Source: an uncultured Lachnospiraceae bacterium (lineage in GTDB: Bacteria > Bacillota > Clostridia > Lachnospirales > Lachnospiraceae). Taken from it: a stretch of 64,000 bases of DNA. The stretch spans positions 23,248 through 87,247 of the forward strand of contig CAMXPV010000013.1 of assembly GCA_947245585.1 (NCBI GenBank), written 5' to 3'. The notes beneath the pieces are model-generated. The model ran no database searches. It saw only the letters and a list, made by a program, of their open reading frames with translations, and had not been told where the DNA came from. Both the position numbers and the translations under genes were made by a program. Shown here piece after piece: positions 51,885 through 60,251 of the stretch (position 1 is its first letter; each line of letters begins with the position of its first letter).

Positions 51885-52897
51885 ATACCATAAAGAAGCT
51901 CACAAAAGCGCGCGAGGCGAGCAGCCTTTTGTTTCTGATTGTACTGTTTGCCATAGTTGGATGTATCAACAGTGATTTCCTGGCACCGTCTAGCATCATG
52001 GCCTGTTTTAATGACAGTGTGGTATTTACGCTGTTGGCGGTTGGTATGGCTTTTGCCATCTTTATCGGTGAGATTGATGTATCGATCGGCTCTAATCTGG
52101 GCTTTTCGGCGGCAGTGGTGGGTTCCATGCTGCGGGATGGACACAGCCCGATTTTGGCTTTCGCGACCGGCATCTTGATCGGTGTGTTGGTAGGTTTGTT
52201 TAACGGATGGGGCGTTGCGGTATTGAAGATCCCTTCCCTGATTTTTACCTTGGGAACAAACGGCATTCTGCGTGGCATGATCTTCCTGTATACGGGAGGC
52301 GCCTGGGTGGAAAATCTGCCGCCGACGTTTACGGCGTATTCCTCCAAGCCGCTGGTGAGCAACCTGACTGTGTATTACGCGGTGGTGATCGCGGCGGTGA
52401 TCGGCATACATATTATTTTGACGAGAACGAAAAAAGGAAAATACTTTATAGCGGTCGGCGATAATGAAGGCGGTGCGACTCTGGTCGGCATCCCCGCCAT
52501 GCAGACAAAAGTTCTGGCATATGTGTTCTGCGGTATTTTCGCATCCATAGCGGGTATCATCTACGCGTCCCGAATCGGATTTATTACGGTGCTTGCAGGA
52601 AACGGTTATGAGATGAAGGCCGTGGCAGCCTGCGTCATCGGCGGCATCAGCCTGACGGGAGGCTTGGGAAGCGTGATCGGCGCGGCCATCGGTGCGGTTA
52701 TTATGTCCAGTGTCAGCCGTATTCTGGTGTTTATGGGTTTCTCTTCCGATTACGATAACACGATCACCGGTTTGATGTTAATAACCATCGTTGTGTTGGA
52801 TGCGCTGTTACAGAGACATTCAGCTGAGAGAATCAGGCGGGAGCGCCTGACGAACAGGGCGGCGAGCGCTGTACAAAAGGGAGGAGAGCAGGCATGA
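51881..52897 (+). CDS. lsrC: AI-2 ABC transporter permease LsrC
   Basis: The 338-residue inner-membrane protein has about ten hydrophobic helices of the RbsC/LsrC fold, with TLLAVGMAFAIFIGEIDVSIGSN and the conserved CVIGGISLTGGLGSVIGA. It overlaps lsrA and lsrD by ATGA at each end, ensuring matched expression. It forms one half of the channel that imports AI-2 delivered by LsrB. Ribose-type permeases look similar; context with lsrK, lsrR and lsrF decides the call. Confidence 0.88.
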   Translation: MNTIKKLTKAREASSLLFLIVLFAIVGCINSDFLAPSSIMACFNDSVVFTLLAVGMAFAIFIGEIDVSIGSNLGFSAAVVGSMLRDGHSPILAFATGILIGVLVGLFNGWGVAVLKIPSLIFTLGTNGILRGMIFLYTGGAWVENLPPTFTAYSSKPLVSNLTVYYAVVIAAVIGIHIILTRTKKGKYFIAVGDNEGGATLVGIPAMQTKVLAYVFCGIFASIAGIIYASRIGFITVLAGNGYEMKAVAACVIGGISLTGGLGSVIGAAIGAVIMSSVSRILVFMGFSSDYDNTITGLMLITIVVLDALLQRHSAERIRRERLTNRAASAVQKGGEQA

Positions 52898-53895
52898 AAA
52901 AAAGTATAAAATCCTTCTTTAACTGGGATATGTTCCTTCTCTGTGTATTGATTTTAGAGTTTGTTGTATTCGGCATGAAGAATCAGAAATTCCTGATGCC
53001 GAGAGTGCTTCTGGCAAGTGTAAACGATTTTATCGCCATCTGTATTATTTCTCTGTTCGTGACCTTTGTCATGATCACGGGCGGTATTGACATTCAGGCG
53101 GCTTCCATCGTGGGCCTCACCTCTATCATCATCGGTGTGGCATGGCAGGATGGCGGTATGAATGTCTGGGCGGCAGCTCTTTTGGCGGTGGTGGCGGCGG
53201 CCCTGTGCGGCGCGCTCTCCGGATTTTTTATCGCCTACTGTAACGTGCAGGCGATGGTCATTACGTTGGGCGGCAGTTTCCTATATGCGGGATTCGCGCT
53301 GCTGGTTTCGAATCTGTCCGCAACGGAAGCCTACAAGGGAATCAGCGGTTTCCCGGACAGCTTTAAGGTAATTTCCAAGTTTAAACTTTTCGGGGTGATT
53401 CCCAGTCAGCTCATTTTGTTTGCGGTACTGACAATCATCGCTTACCTGCTTTTGCATAAGTCAAAATACGGGCGCAGCATTTTTCTTGTGGGAATCAACC
53501 AGAAGGCGGCGGAGTATTCGGGAATCAATACCAGACTGGTGATTATGAGCACCTATATCTTATCGGCGGTCAGTGCGGCGATTGCGGGTATTATGCTTAC
53601 CTCCTATCTGGGGACATCCAAGAGCGACCTGGGTTCCAACCTGACGCTCAATATTATTACCACGGTAGTGCTTGGCGGAACGCTCAGCACGGGCGGAAAG
53701 GGAAGCGTGATCGGTACGGCGCTAGCCTCTCTGGTAATCGGTATTCTCCGTTTCGGCCTGCCGTTGTGCTTTAAGGTTAACACGCAGTATCTGGATGTGC
53801 CGGTGGGGCTTTTGCTTATTGTAGTTGTCGTGGGGCGCGCGATTGCCTCTTCACCGAAAACAGCGGTATTTTTTAAGAAATTTCAGAAAAACTAA
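52894..53895 (+). CDS. lsrD: AI-2 ABC transporter permease LsrD
   Basis: The 333-residue protein is the second RbsC-type permease, with MITGGIDIQAASIVGLTS and VVLGGTLSTGGKGSVIGTALA. Two unlike permeases in tandem, rather than a homodimer, is characteristic of Lsr and a few related importers. It overlaps lsrC and is followed after 97 bases by the binding-protein gene. Confidence 0.88.
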   Translation: MKKSIKSFFNWDMFLLCVLILEFVVFGMKNQKFLMPRVLLASVNDFIAICIISLFVTFVMITGGIDIQAASIVGLTSIIIGVAWQDGGMNVWAAALLAVVAAALCGALSGFFIAYCNVQAMVITLGGSFLYAGFALLVSNLSATEAYKGISGFPDSFKVISKFKLFGVIPSQLILFAVLTIIAYLLLHKSKYGRSIFLVGINQKAAEYSGINTRLVIMSTYILSAVSAAIAGIMLTSYLGTSKSDLGSNLTLNIITTVVLGGTLSTGGKGSVIGTALASLVIGILRFGLPLCFKVNTQYLDVPVGLLLIVVVVGRAIASSPKTAVFFKKFQKN

Positions 53896-53992
53896 AAATA
53901 ACTGGTAATTTTTGATAATACAACACTGTTATTCAGAGCGTATTGCAAAGTGTAATTCGCTTTTGGATATAATAAATAAGGAGGAAAAAGAT

Positions 53993-55210
53993 ATGAAAAT
54001 GAAAAAGGTTATGTCACTTGCGCTGGCGATGTCTATGGTATTCACCATGACGGCGTGCGGCGGAAACGGGGCGGCGGAGGCTCCCGCACAGGAAGCGCCC
54101 GCAGCAGAGGCACCCGCAGCGGAGGCTCCTGCACAGGAGGAAGCACCCGCAGCAGAAGAGGCACCCGCAGCAGAAGAGGCACCCGCAGAAGATGCGGCTG
54201 AGGCTCCTGCGGCAGGCGGCGATGTGGCCGGCAAGACGGTCGTATTCATTCCGAAGGTTACAGGTAATGCGTTCTTTGAGGCAGCTAATGACGGCGCACA
54301 GAAGTATGCGGCTGATTGGGGATTCACTGTAGATTATCAGGGCAGCGCAACAGCAAGCGCAGCAGATCAGGTACAGGTAATCAATAATGCGGTGGCAAGC
54401 GGCGCTGATGCAATCTGTATTTCCACCGTAGACGCAGCAGGCGTGAGAGATGCGCTTCTGGCGGCAAAGGATGCAGGTCTTGCAGTCTGCACATGGGACT
54501 CCGACGCTGAGTCTGATGCACGTTCCCTTATGGTATCCCAGGGTACGCCTGAGGTGCTTGGACAGATGCTTGTTGATATGTCCGTTGATGCACTGACAAA
54601 GCGCGGCGTTGATCCTGCAAAGGATGAAGTGAAGTATGTATGGCACTATTCACAGGCAACCGTTACCGACCAGAACTCCTGGCAGGTAGCAGGCGAGAAG
54701 ATTATTGCTGAGAAGTATCCCAACTGGGTAAAAGTTGCAGACAACTACTACTCTGAGCAGGACGCTGAGAAGGCTGTTTCCACAGGCGCGGCTATTCTGG
54801 ACGCTTATGCAGATATCGACCTGATCATCTGTAACGACTCCACCGCTCTTCCCGGCCAGTTAAAGGCTGCACAGAACAAGGGTCTTGGCAAGGATGATAT
54901 CACCATCACCGGTTTTGCAAGCCCGATGTCCATCAAGGAGTACTGTGATGCGAACGTTCTGTATGAGTGGGGCCTTTGGGACTGCGGTATCCAGGGTGCA
55001 ATGGGCTGCTACCTTGCGGCATACATGGCAGCCGGCAACGAGGTTAAGGTTGGCGATAAGGTGAACATTCCCGGCATCGGCGATTGTGAGATTCTGGCAA
55101 ATGACTGCCTCTCCGAGGGCGACACCACAGCTGACACCAACAACGGCGTAGTTCTGCTTCCTGAGACAACCGTGTTCACGGCTGACAACGTAAACGATTA
55201 CAACTTCTAA
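53993..55210 (+). CDS. lsrB: AI-2-binding lipoprotein, LsrB type, with Ala-Pro-Glu linker
   Basis: The 405-residue protein has a signal peptide ending MTAC (Cys22), then a repetitive linker of EAPAAEAPAQE-like units (about 28-74), then a LsrB-like binding domain. The domain includes VFIPKVTGNAFFEAANDGAQ, WDSDAESDARSLMVSQGTP, LIICNDSTALPGQLKAA and TITGFASPMSIKEYC. TWDSD and the FASP segment contain residues that contact AI-2 in LsrB, as I recall it, and separate LsrB from RbsB. AAGGAGG precedes ATG 53993. The long linker should hold the domain away from the membrane across the thick wall. Confidence 0.9.
   Translation: MKMKKVMSLALAMSMVFTMTACGGNGAAEAPAQEAPAAEAPAAEAPAQEEAPAAEEAPAAEEAPAEDAAEAPAAGGDVAGKTVVFIPKVTGNAFFEAANDGAQKYAADWGFTVDYQGSATASAADQVQVINNAVASGADAICISTVDAAGVRDALLAAKDAGLAVCTWDSDAESDARSLMVSQGTPEVLGQMLVDMSVDALTKRGVDPAKDEVKYVWHYSQATVTDQNSWQVAGEKIIAEKYPNWVKVADNYYSEQDAEKAVSTGAAILDAYADIDLIICNDSTALPGQLKAAQNKGLGKDDITITGFASPMSIKEYCDANVLYEWGLWDCGIQGAMGCYLAAYMAAGNEVKVGDKVNIPGIGDCEILANDCLSEGDTTADTNNGVVLLPETTVFTADNVNDYNF
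54073..54213 (+). repeat. In-frame Ala/Pro/Glu coding repeat in lsrB
   Basis: Near-identical units such as GCAGAAGAGGCACCCGCAGC recur in frame and encode APAAE/APAEE. The repetition makes the length prone to slippage, so linker length may vary between strains. Confidence 0.75.
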
Positions 55211-55257
55211 GAAGCTTTGTTGAAAAACGAGATATGACCTAAGGAGGGTTATGTAAG

Positions 55258-56133
55258 ATGGCAGATGTAGATGGATTAAAAGTAGCGAAAGATTACAAGG
55301 TTGACGTTCCTTTTGCGAATCAGGGAGATTTTCATGTAAAAGGTGCCAACAATCTGGATTGGGGTATGAAGAAGCATCTTTCCAATATCTTCGATCCGGT
55401 GAGTGGAAATACGGTGATGTTTGCCTTTGATCATGGCTATTTCATGGGATCTACAGCAGGCCTTGAGAGATTGGATGTTCTGCTTCCGCAGTTGATTCCC
55501 TATGTGGATGTTCTGATGGGAACCAGAGGCGCTATCCGCACTTGTGTGCCGGCCGACTGCCGGAAGGGTATCGCGCTTCGCACGACATCCGGGTCTTCCA
55601 TGCTCAATGATGATCTTTCTCATGAGGTGCTTGCAGTAGATATTGAGGACGTGGTTCGCATGAACGCGGACTGTATGGCAATTCAGACGTTTATCGGCGC
55701 GGACGGACAGCTTTCCAGTCTGGATAATTTATCTAAGGCGGTGAATGCAGGAATGCGTTACAGCGTACCTGTGATGGGTGTTGTTGCTGTCGGAAAACAG
55801 ATGGAGCGCACAGGCCGTTTCTTCAAACTGGCTACCCGCATACTGGCGGAGTTGGGTGCGAATATCATCAAGACGTATAACTGTGAAGACTTTGAGGAAG
55901 TGGTGGCGGCATGTCCTGTACCGATCGTGGTGGCAGGCGGCAAGAAGCTTCCCGAGAAGGAAGCGTTGGAGTTGGCATACGAAGTAATCAGTAAGGGTGC
56001 CAGAGGCGTTGACATGGGACGGAATATTTTCCAGAGCCAGAAACCTGCGGTTATGGCGCAGGCAGTCAACATGGTTGTGCACAAAGGCGCAACGGCCAAG
56101 GAAGCGTATGAGTTCTTCCAGGACACCAAATAA
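55258..56133 (+). CDS. lsrF: 3-hydroxy-5-phosphonooxypentane-2,4-dione thiolase
   Basis: The 291-residue protein has the same length as E. coli LsrF and matching blocks (NNLDWGMKKHLSNIF, VMFAFDHGYFMGSTAGLERL, GANIIKTYNCEDFEEVV, VPIVVAGGKKLPEKEALE, GARGVDMGRNIFQSQ). It is a class I aldolase-like enzyme; Lys205 in IIKTY corresponds to the catalytic lysine. LsrF ends the AI-2 pathway by transferring the acetyl group of the isomerised phospho-AI-2 to CoA. GGAGGG precedes the ATG. It is the last gene of the plus-strand lsr operon. Confidence 0.93.
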   Translation: MADVDGLKVAKDYKVDVPFANQGDFHVKGANNLDWGMKKHLSNIFDPVSGNTVMFAFDHGYFMGSTAGLERLDVLLPQLIPYVDVLMGTRGAIRTCVPADCRKGIALRTTSGSSMLNDDLSHEVLAVDIEDVVRMNADCMAIQTFIGADGQLSSLDNLSKAVNAGMRYSVPVMGVVAVGKQMERTGRFFKLATRILAELGANIIKTYNCEDFEEVVAACPVPIVVAGGKKLPEKEALELAYEVISKGARGVDMGRNIFQSQKPAVMAQAVNMVVHKGATAKEAYEFFQDTK

Positions 56134-56172
56134 TTCCAACCTTAAGTCGAAGTCTTAAGAATGAAATGAAGA

Positions 56173-56204
56173 AACCCGCCTTGCAGATGCAGGGCGGGTT
56201 TTTT
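56173..56204 (+). terminator. Rho-independent terminator after lsrF
   Basis: AACCCGCC (56173-56180) pairs with GGCGGGTT (56193-56200), followed by six T (56199-56204). Confidence 0.9.
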
Positions 56205-56238
56205 ACGCGAATGAGAGATGCGAAGCTCTCAAATCAGC

Positions 56239-56811
56239 TTATACGGTGTCTAAAAACTCGACTTTTCCGCTGTCAATTTGATAAATAGCGCCGCAAACTT
56301 TCAGATCAGAGGAGTCCGTAAGCTTAAGCTGCTCTTTGATGATGGAAACGCTCCGCTCCACATTTAAACGGCAGGCCGTTAACTCGTCCTTCTCGTCGCC
56401 AATGGCCTTTTTGATCTCGTCGGTTATGTACTTTACAAAGCCGTCCGGATTGCTGGTCAGGGCTGCGCCCACCGCACCGCAGTGTGTATGCCCCAATACA
56501 ACGACGAGATTGGTTCCGAGATGGTCCGCAGCGTACTCCACGCTTCCCAACTGGTGATGATCCATCACGTTTCCGGCTACGCGGATGGTGAACAGTTCAC
56601 CGATTCCTGCGGAAAAGATACTTTCCGGAATGACTCTGGAATCTGAGCATGTGATGACGATGGCGTAAGGTGTCTGGCCTTCGTCACAGGTTTTCTGGCG
56701 AATCTGTTTGGAGATGTCGCCGGGGTTTGATGCAGCGTCCAGGTAGCGTTCGTTTCCTGCTTTTAATTTGGCCATAGCCTCTGCTGCGGGTAAATTCTGA
56801 TGATGTGCCAT
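56239..56811 (-). CDS. Beta-class carbonic anhydrase
   Basis: The 190-residue enzyme interconverts carbon dioxide and bicarbonate. Zinc ligands are Cys55 (ITCSDSRV), His108 and Cys111 (LGHTHCGA), with the Asp57-Arg59 pair of beta-class enzymes. GGAGG lies before ATG 56811; the longer in-frame start at 56853 lacks support. It converges on the lsr operon and is probably monocistronic. Gut Clostridia use such enzymes to retain bicarbonate for carboxylation reactions. Confidence 0.92.
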   Translation of the reverse strand: MAHHQNLPAAEAMAKLKAGNERYLDAASNPGDISKQIRQKTCDEGQTPYAIVITCSDSRVIPESIFSAGIGELFTIRVAGNVMDHHQLGSVEYAADHLGTNLVVVLGHTHCGAVGAALTSNPDGFVKYITDEIKKAIGDEKDELTACRLNVERSVSIIKEQLKLTDSSDLKVCGAIYQIDSGKVEFLDTV

Positions 56812-57014
56812 AGGTTCGTACCTCCATTTCACTTTTATAAGGGCACTGTTCATTGCCTATGTGTACATTATAGCATACTCCGGCACGGCGCGAAAAGAGG
56901 TATTTGCTTTCCTGCAAAAATGATGTTGCCTGTTAAATTTAAAAAAAGTATGTTAAGATGTATTATAATAATTGCAATTGACGTTAACCATGCGGATTGG
57001 AAAAGAGTAATGTG

Positions 57015-57767
57015 ATGGGATATCGAAATGAATGGCTTCTTTTTGAGGCGGGAGATGAGTTTGACGAGTTGGAGCACAGACAGCCGACGGAAGAATTCTT
57101 GTTTTACCAGGCGGTGACAAATGGTGATGTGGCGGCGGTCAGAAAAAACTGCGAGCAGGAACGGTTTACAGACAGCGATGGAGTTGGCGTGCTGTCTAAA
57201 AATCCGGTTACAAACCTGAAATATCATTTTGTAATTACCACGGCGATGATTACCAGGCTTTGCAGACAGAACGGCATGGAACTGGAACAGGCTTTTGGGA
57301 TGAGCGATTTTTATATTCAAAGCCTTGATGAGATTCATACCGTGCAGGAGGTGCAGAAACTTCATCACGAGATGGTGTTGGATTATGCTGAAAAAATGCA
57401 GAAAATCCGGAGGAGCGATACGACTTCCAAACATATTAATCTCTGTAAGGAATATATTTATTCCCACATCAAGGAACGCCTCACGATTGAAGAGCTTGCG
57501 GACAAACTAGGCGTGTCCGCAAGCTATCTCTCAAGGCTCTTTAAGAAGGAGACGGGTTATTCTGTCAGCGCATATATACGCGAACAGAAAATTGAGATGG
57601 CCAAAAATCTGCTGCGTTACAGTGACTCTACGCTGATTGACATAGCGAATCATCTTGCCTTTTCCTCGCAGAGTCATTTTATACAGCAGTTTCATGAGTT
57701 GGTTGGGATGACACCGAAAAAATACCGCGATCTGAATCATATGATACAGTGGGACACATCGGTTTAG
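57015..57767 (+). CDS. AraC-family transcriptional regulator
   Basis: The 250-residue regulator has an N-terminal region of about 140 residues without a clear receiver or cupin motif and a C-terminal AraC domain with two helix-turn-helix units (LTIEELADKLGVSASYLSRLF and LIDIANHLAFSSQSHFIQQF), ending TPKKYRDL. TATAAT at 56964-56969 may be its -10. It overlaps the convergent GH94 gene by four bases at the 3' end. It could control the GH94 genes or the carbonic anhydrase; nothing in the sequence decides this. Confidence 0.87.
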   Translation: MGYRNEWLLFEAGDEFDELEHRQPTEEFLFYQAVTNGDVAAVRKNCEQERFTDSDGVGVLSKNPVTNLKYHFVITTAMITRLCRQNGMELEQAFGMSDFYIQSLDEIHTVQEVQKLHHEMVLDYAEKMQKIRRSDTTSKHINLCKEYIYSHIKERLTIEELADKLGVSASYLSRLFKKETGYSVSAYIREQKIEMAKNLLRYSDSTLIDIANHLAFSSQSHFIQQFHELVGMTPKKYRDLNHMIQWDTSV

Positions 57768-60175
57768 AGAATGAATAAAATATGATTCTCGTCTTCCAAC
57801 ATACTTTCCGGGATATAGTTTCCGGAAAGCTCCCGACCGTTTAACAGAAGCTTTTCACAGCCGGATTCCCGATGTTTGGGATTTTCGATGCGGATACTAA
57901 GATGTCTGCCCCGAAAATCCTTTTCTATTTCGAGCTGCTCCCAGTTCTTGGGAACTGCAGGTGATAGCTTTAGGCCCTGCGGGTCGGGGCGCAGGCCGAG
58001 GATGCCTTCCACACAGCCTACCATGACGGTGGAAGCCGTACCGGTCAGCCAATGGACATGGGAGCGTCCGTGGTGGGGACTGGCCTTCCCTTCGGTAAAC
58101 TGTCCGTAGCAATAGGGCTCTAACCGCCTGATTTCGGCGCGGTCATTCTGTGCTGCGGGCGCATTTTCCATGAAATAGGTATAAGCGCGTTCCCCGTGTC
58201 CCAACAGTGCTTCGGCCAGAATTAACCAACCCTGCGACTGGGAAAAGATTCCGGAGTTCTCTTTGGTGCCCTGGTTGTAGATCACCGCAAGCGCGCCGTC
58301 GAAGGCGTGGGCGTGGTAGGGCGGATCCATCAGAATCGCGCCGTATTCCGTATTCAATCTGGCGTAGACATTGGAGAGGGCGGCATCCGCCTGCTCTTTG
58401 GACGCAAGTCCGCTGATAACGGAAAAGCTCTGCGGGTTTAACCAGAGATTTGCTTCCGGATCGGCGGCGGCGCCAATTCGCTCCCCTCTTTCCGTAAAGC
58501 CTCTGACAAATCGATCGTGATCCCAGTACAATTCCTGAATTTTTGTACCGATTTCAGTCTGCTTTTCCTCCAGATATTTTTTGTATTCCGCATCCTTCTT
58601 CTGCTCGGAAAAGTTTTTCATAATGGTCATGGCATAGTAAAACTGCATGGCTACGAAGGAGGATTCTCCGTTAGCCCCTAACCGCAGACAGTCATTCCAG
58701 TCCGCATAAAGCCCGGCGGGCGTACCGTGAGGGCCCAGGTGTGCAAAGGAGAAATCGATGGCCCGTTTCAGGTGCTCGTAGACGCTTGCCGCTCCCCGGT
58801 TGGCAAAGGGGATGATTTCGTCAAGAAACGCCAGATTCCCCGTCTCAGCAATATATTTGTAGACGGTGGGGAACAGCCACAGCGCATCGTCGGCGCGGTA
58901 GGCGGGATGGCCGGTTTCCTGACGGTAGGAAGCGTCGTCCGGGGTATTTTCATGTCCAGGATTGTGCGTGAATTTCACAAGAGGAAGGCCGCCGCCGTTG
59001 TCAACCTGCGCGGACAGCATAAAGCGGATTTTTTCCGCTGCCATTTCCGGCGCAAGATGAATAATGCCTTGAATATCCTGTACTGTGTCACGGTAGCCGT
59101 AGCCGTTTCGCAGGCCGCAGTAGATCAAGGAAGCGGCACGGGACCAGATAAAGGTCATAAAGCAGTTGTAAGCGTTCCATGTGTTGATCATGGTATTAAA
59201 TTCGGGGCTTGGCGTTTGTACTTTCAGCGGACGCAGTTTCTCGTCCCAGTAAGACTTTAGCTTTGCAAATTCACGATTTACCGCTTCGGCGGGATTGCTG
59301 TAAGCGCCGGCGATGGCTTCGGCTTCGGCGGAGCCTTTCATACCAAGGAGAAAAACAATGTGCTTCGTTTCACCCGGCGCAAGAGAGACTGTGCAGGAGA
59401 GGGCACCGCAGGCATTCTCATTATAGCTGACCGCATTGCCCAGATTACCCGAGGAAACGCCCTGCGGATCGCCGTAGCCGTGATATTTTCCGAGGAAAAC
59501 GTCCTTGTCGCCGCAGTAGGAGGAGACCTCTTCGCCTGCGAGGGCAAAAAACCGTTCCAAGGTATGCTTGCCGTCCACTTCGCTTTCGTTGGGAAGCAAG
59601 TCCAGATTTCCGTGAATCTGCTGCATGATCCGGTTTTTTTCAAAACGGGTGTTGGTGATGAAAAGTGAATACTGCAGGTTTACCTGATCCTGTTCGTAGT
59701 TGTTGTGATTGCTGAATTCGGCGTAGCCGGTCAGGGTCAGGGTTTTTTGCCGCTGTGAGCGGTTCGCAACGCAAAGAGACCAGACCTCGTAGGATTTTCC
59801 GAGGGGCACATAGTAGAGCGCCTCGGAGGAAATTTCGCTGTAATCCGCAGTCATTTTGGTATAGCCGAGGCCGTGGCGGCATTCGTTTTGATACAAGGCC
59901 GTATCCTTGCCCACTGGCTGCCAGGAAGCGGACCAGAAGTCCTTCGACTCGTTATCCCGAATATACAGGTAACGGCCGGGCTGGTCAAACTGATTGAAGA
60001 CATAACGCAGAATGCGCCCGTTGGCACCGGACTTGGCGAAGCTGTAGCCTCCGGCATTGTTGGAGATGATTGCGCCATACTCCGGGGAACCCAGATAGTT
60101 TACCCAGGGAGCGGGCGTGTCAGGCCGCTCGATGACATATTCGCGATTCTCCTCGTCAAAATATCCATATCTCAT
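57764..60175 (-). CDS. GH94 cellobiose phosphorylase-like enzyme
   Basis: The 803-residue enzyme opens MRYGYFDEENREYVIERPDT, then WVNYLGSPEYGAIISNNAGGYSF, a typical cellobiose-phosphorylase start. Other features are GYGYRDTVQDIQGI, catalytic Asp in LYADWNDCLRLG, and FVRGFTERGERIG. Length fits the 790-830 residues of this group. Phosphorylases split beta-glucosidic disaccharides with phosphate, saving ATP, and act in the cytoplasm. AGGAG lies 11 bases from the ATG. Cellobiose is most likely, but laminaribiose or chitobiose phosphorylases share the fold. Confidence 0.87.
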   Translation of the reverse strand: MRYGYFDEENREYVIERPDTPAPWVNYLGSPEYGAIISNNAGGYSFAKSGANGRILRYVFNQFDQPGRYLYIRDNESKDFWSASWQPVGKDTALYQNECRHGLGYTKMTADYSEISSEALYYVPLGKSYEVWSLCVANRSQRQKTLTLTGYAEFSNHNNYEQDQVNLQYSLFITNTRFEKNRIMQQIHGNLDLLPNESEVDGKHTLERFFALAGEEVSSYCGDKDVFLGKYHGYGDPQGVSSGNLGNAVSYNENACGALSCTVSLAPGETKHIVFLLGMKGSAEAEAIAGAYSNPAEAVNREFAKLKSYWDEKLRPLKVQTPSPEFNTMINTWNAYNCFMTFIWSRAASLIYCGLRNGYGYRDTVQDIQGIIHLAPEMAAEKIRFMLSAQVDNGGGLPLVKFTHNPGHENTPDDASYRQETGHPAYRADDALWLFPTVYKYIAETGNLAFLDEIIPFANRGAASVYEHLKRAIDFSFAHLGPHGTPAGLYADWNDCLRLGANGESSFVAMQFYYAMTIMKNFSEQKKDAEYKKYLEEKQTEIGTKIQELYWDHDRFVRGFTERGERIGAAADPEANLWLNPQSFSVISGLASKEQADAALSNVYARLNTEYGAILMDPPYHAHAFDGALAVIYNQGTKENSGIFSQSQGWLILAEALLGHGERAYTYFMENAPAAQNDRAEIRRLEPYCYGQFTEGKASPHHGRSHVHWLTGTASTVMVGCVEGILGLRPDPQGLKLSPAVPKNWEQLEIEKDFRGRHLSIRIENPKHRESGCEKLLLNGRELSGNYIPESMLEDENHILFIL

Positions 60176-60251
60176 AGTGGTATAAACTCCTTTCTGTTTT
60201 CAAATGATGACGGGCCGCGCGGAAAAGGCAGCCCGTCTCCCTTCGGCGCAA

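Noticed and set aside
54073..54213. Possible CRISPR-like or minisatellite array
   Set aside because: Units are in frame inside lsrB and encode a lipoprotein linker; there are no regular repeats with unique spacers. No CRISPR array was seen elsewhere.
46287..56133. Ribose ABC operon instead of Lsr
   Set aside because: LsrK- and LsrF-specific blocks, two unlike permeases and the LsrR-type regulator outweigh the general similarity of RbsABC proteins.
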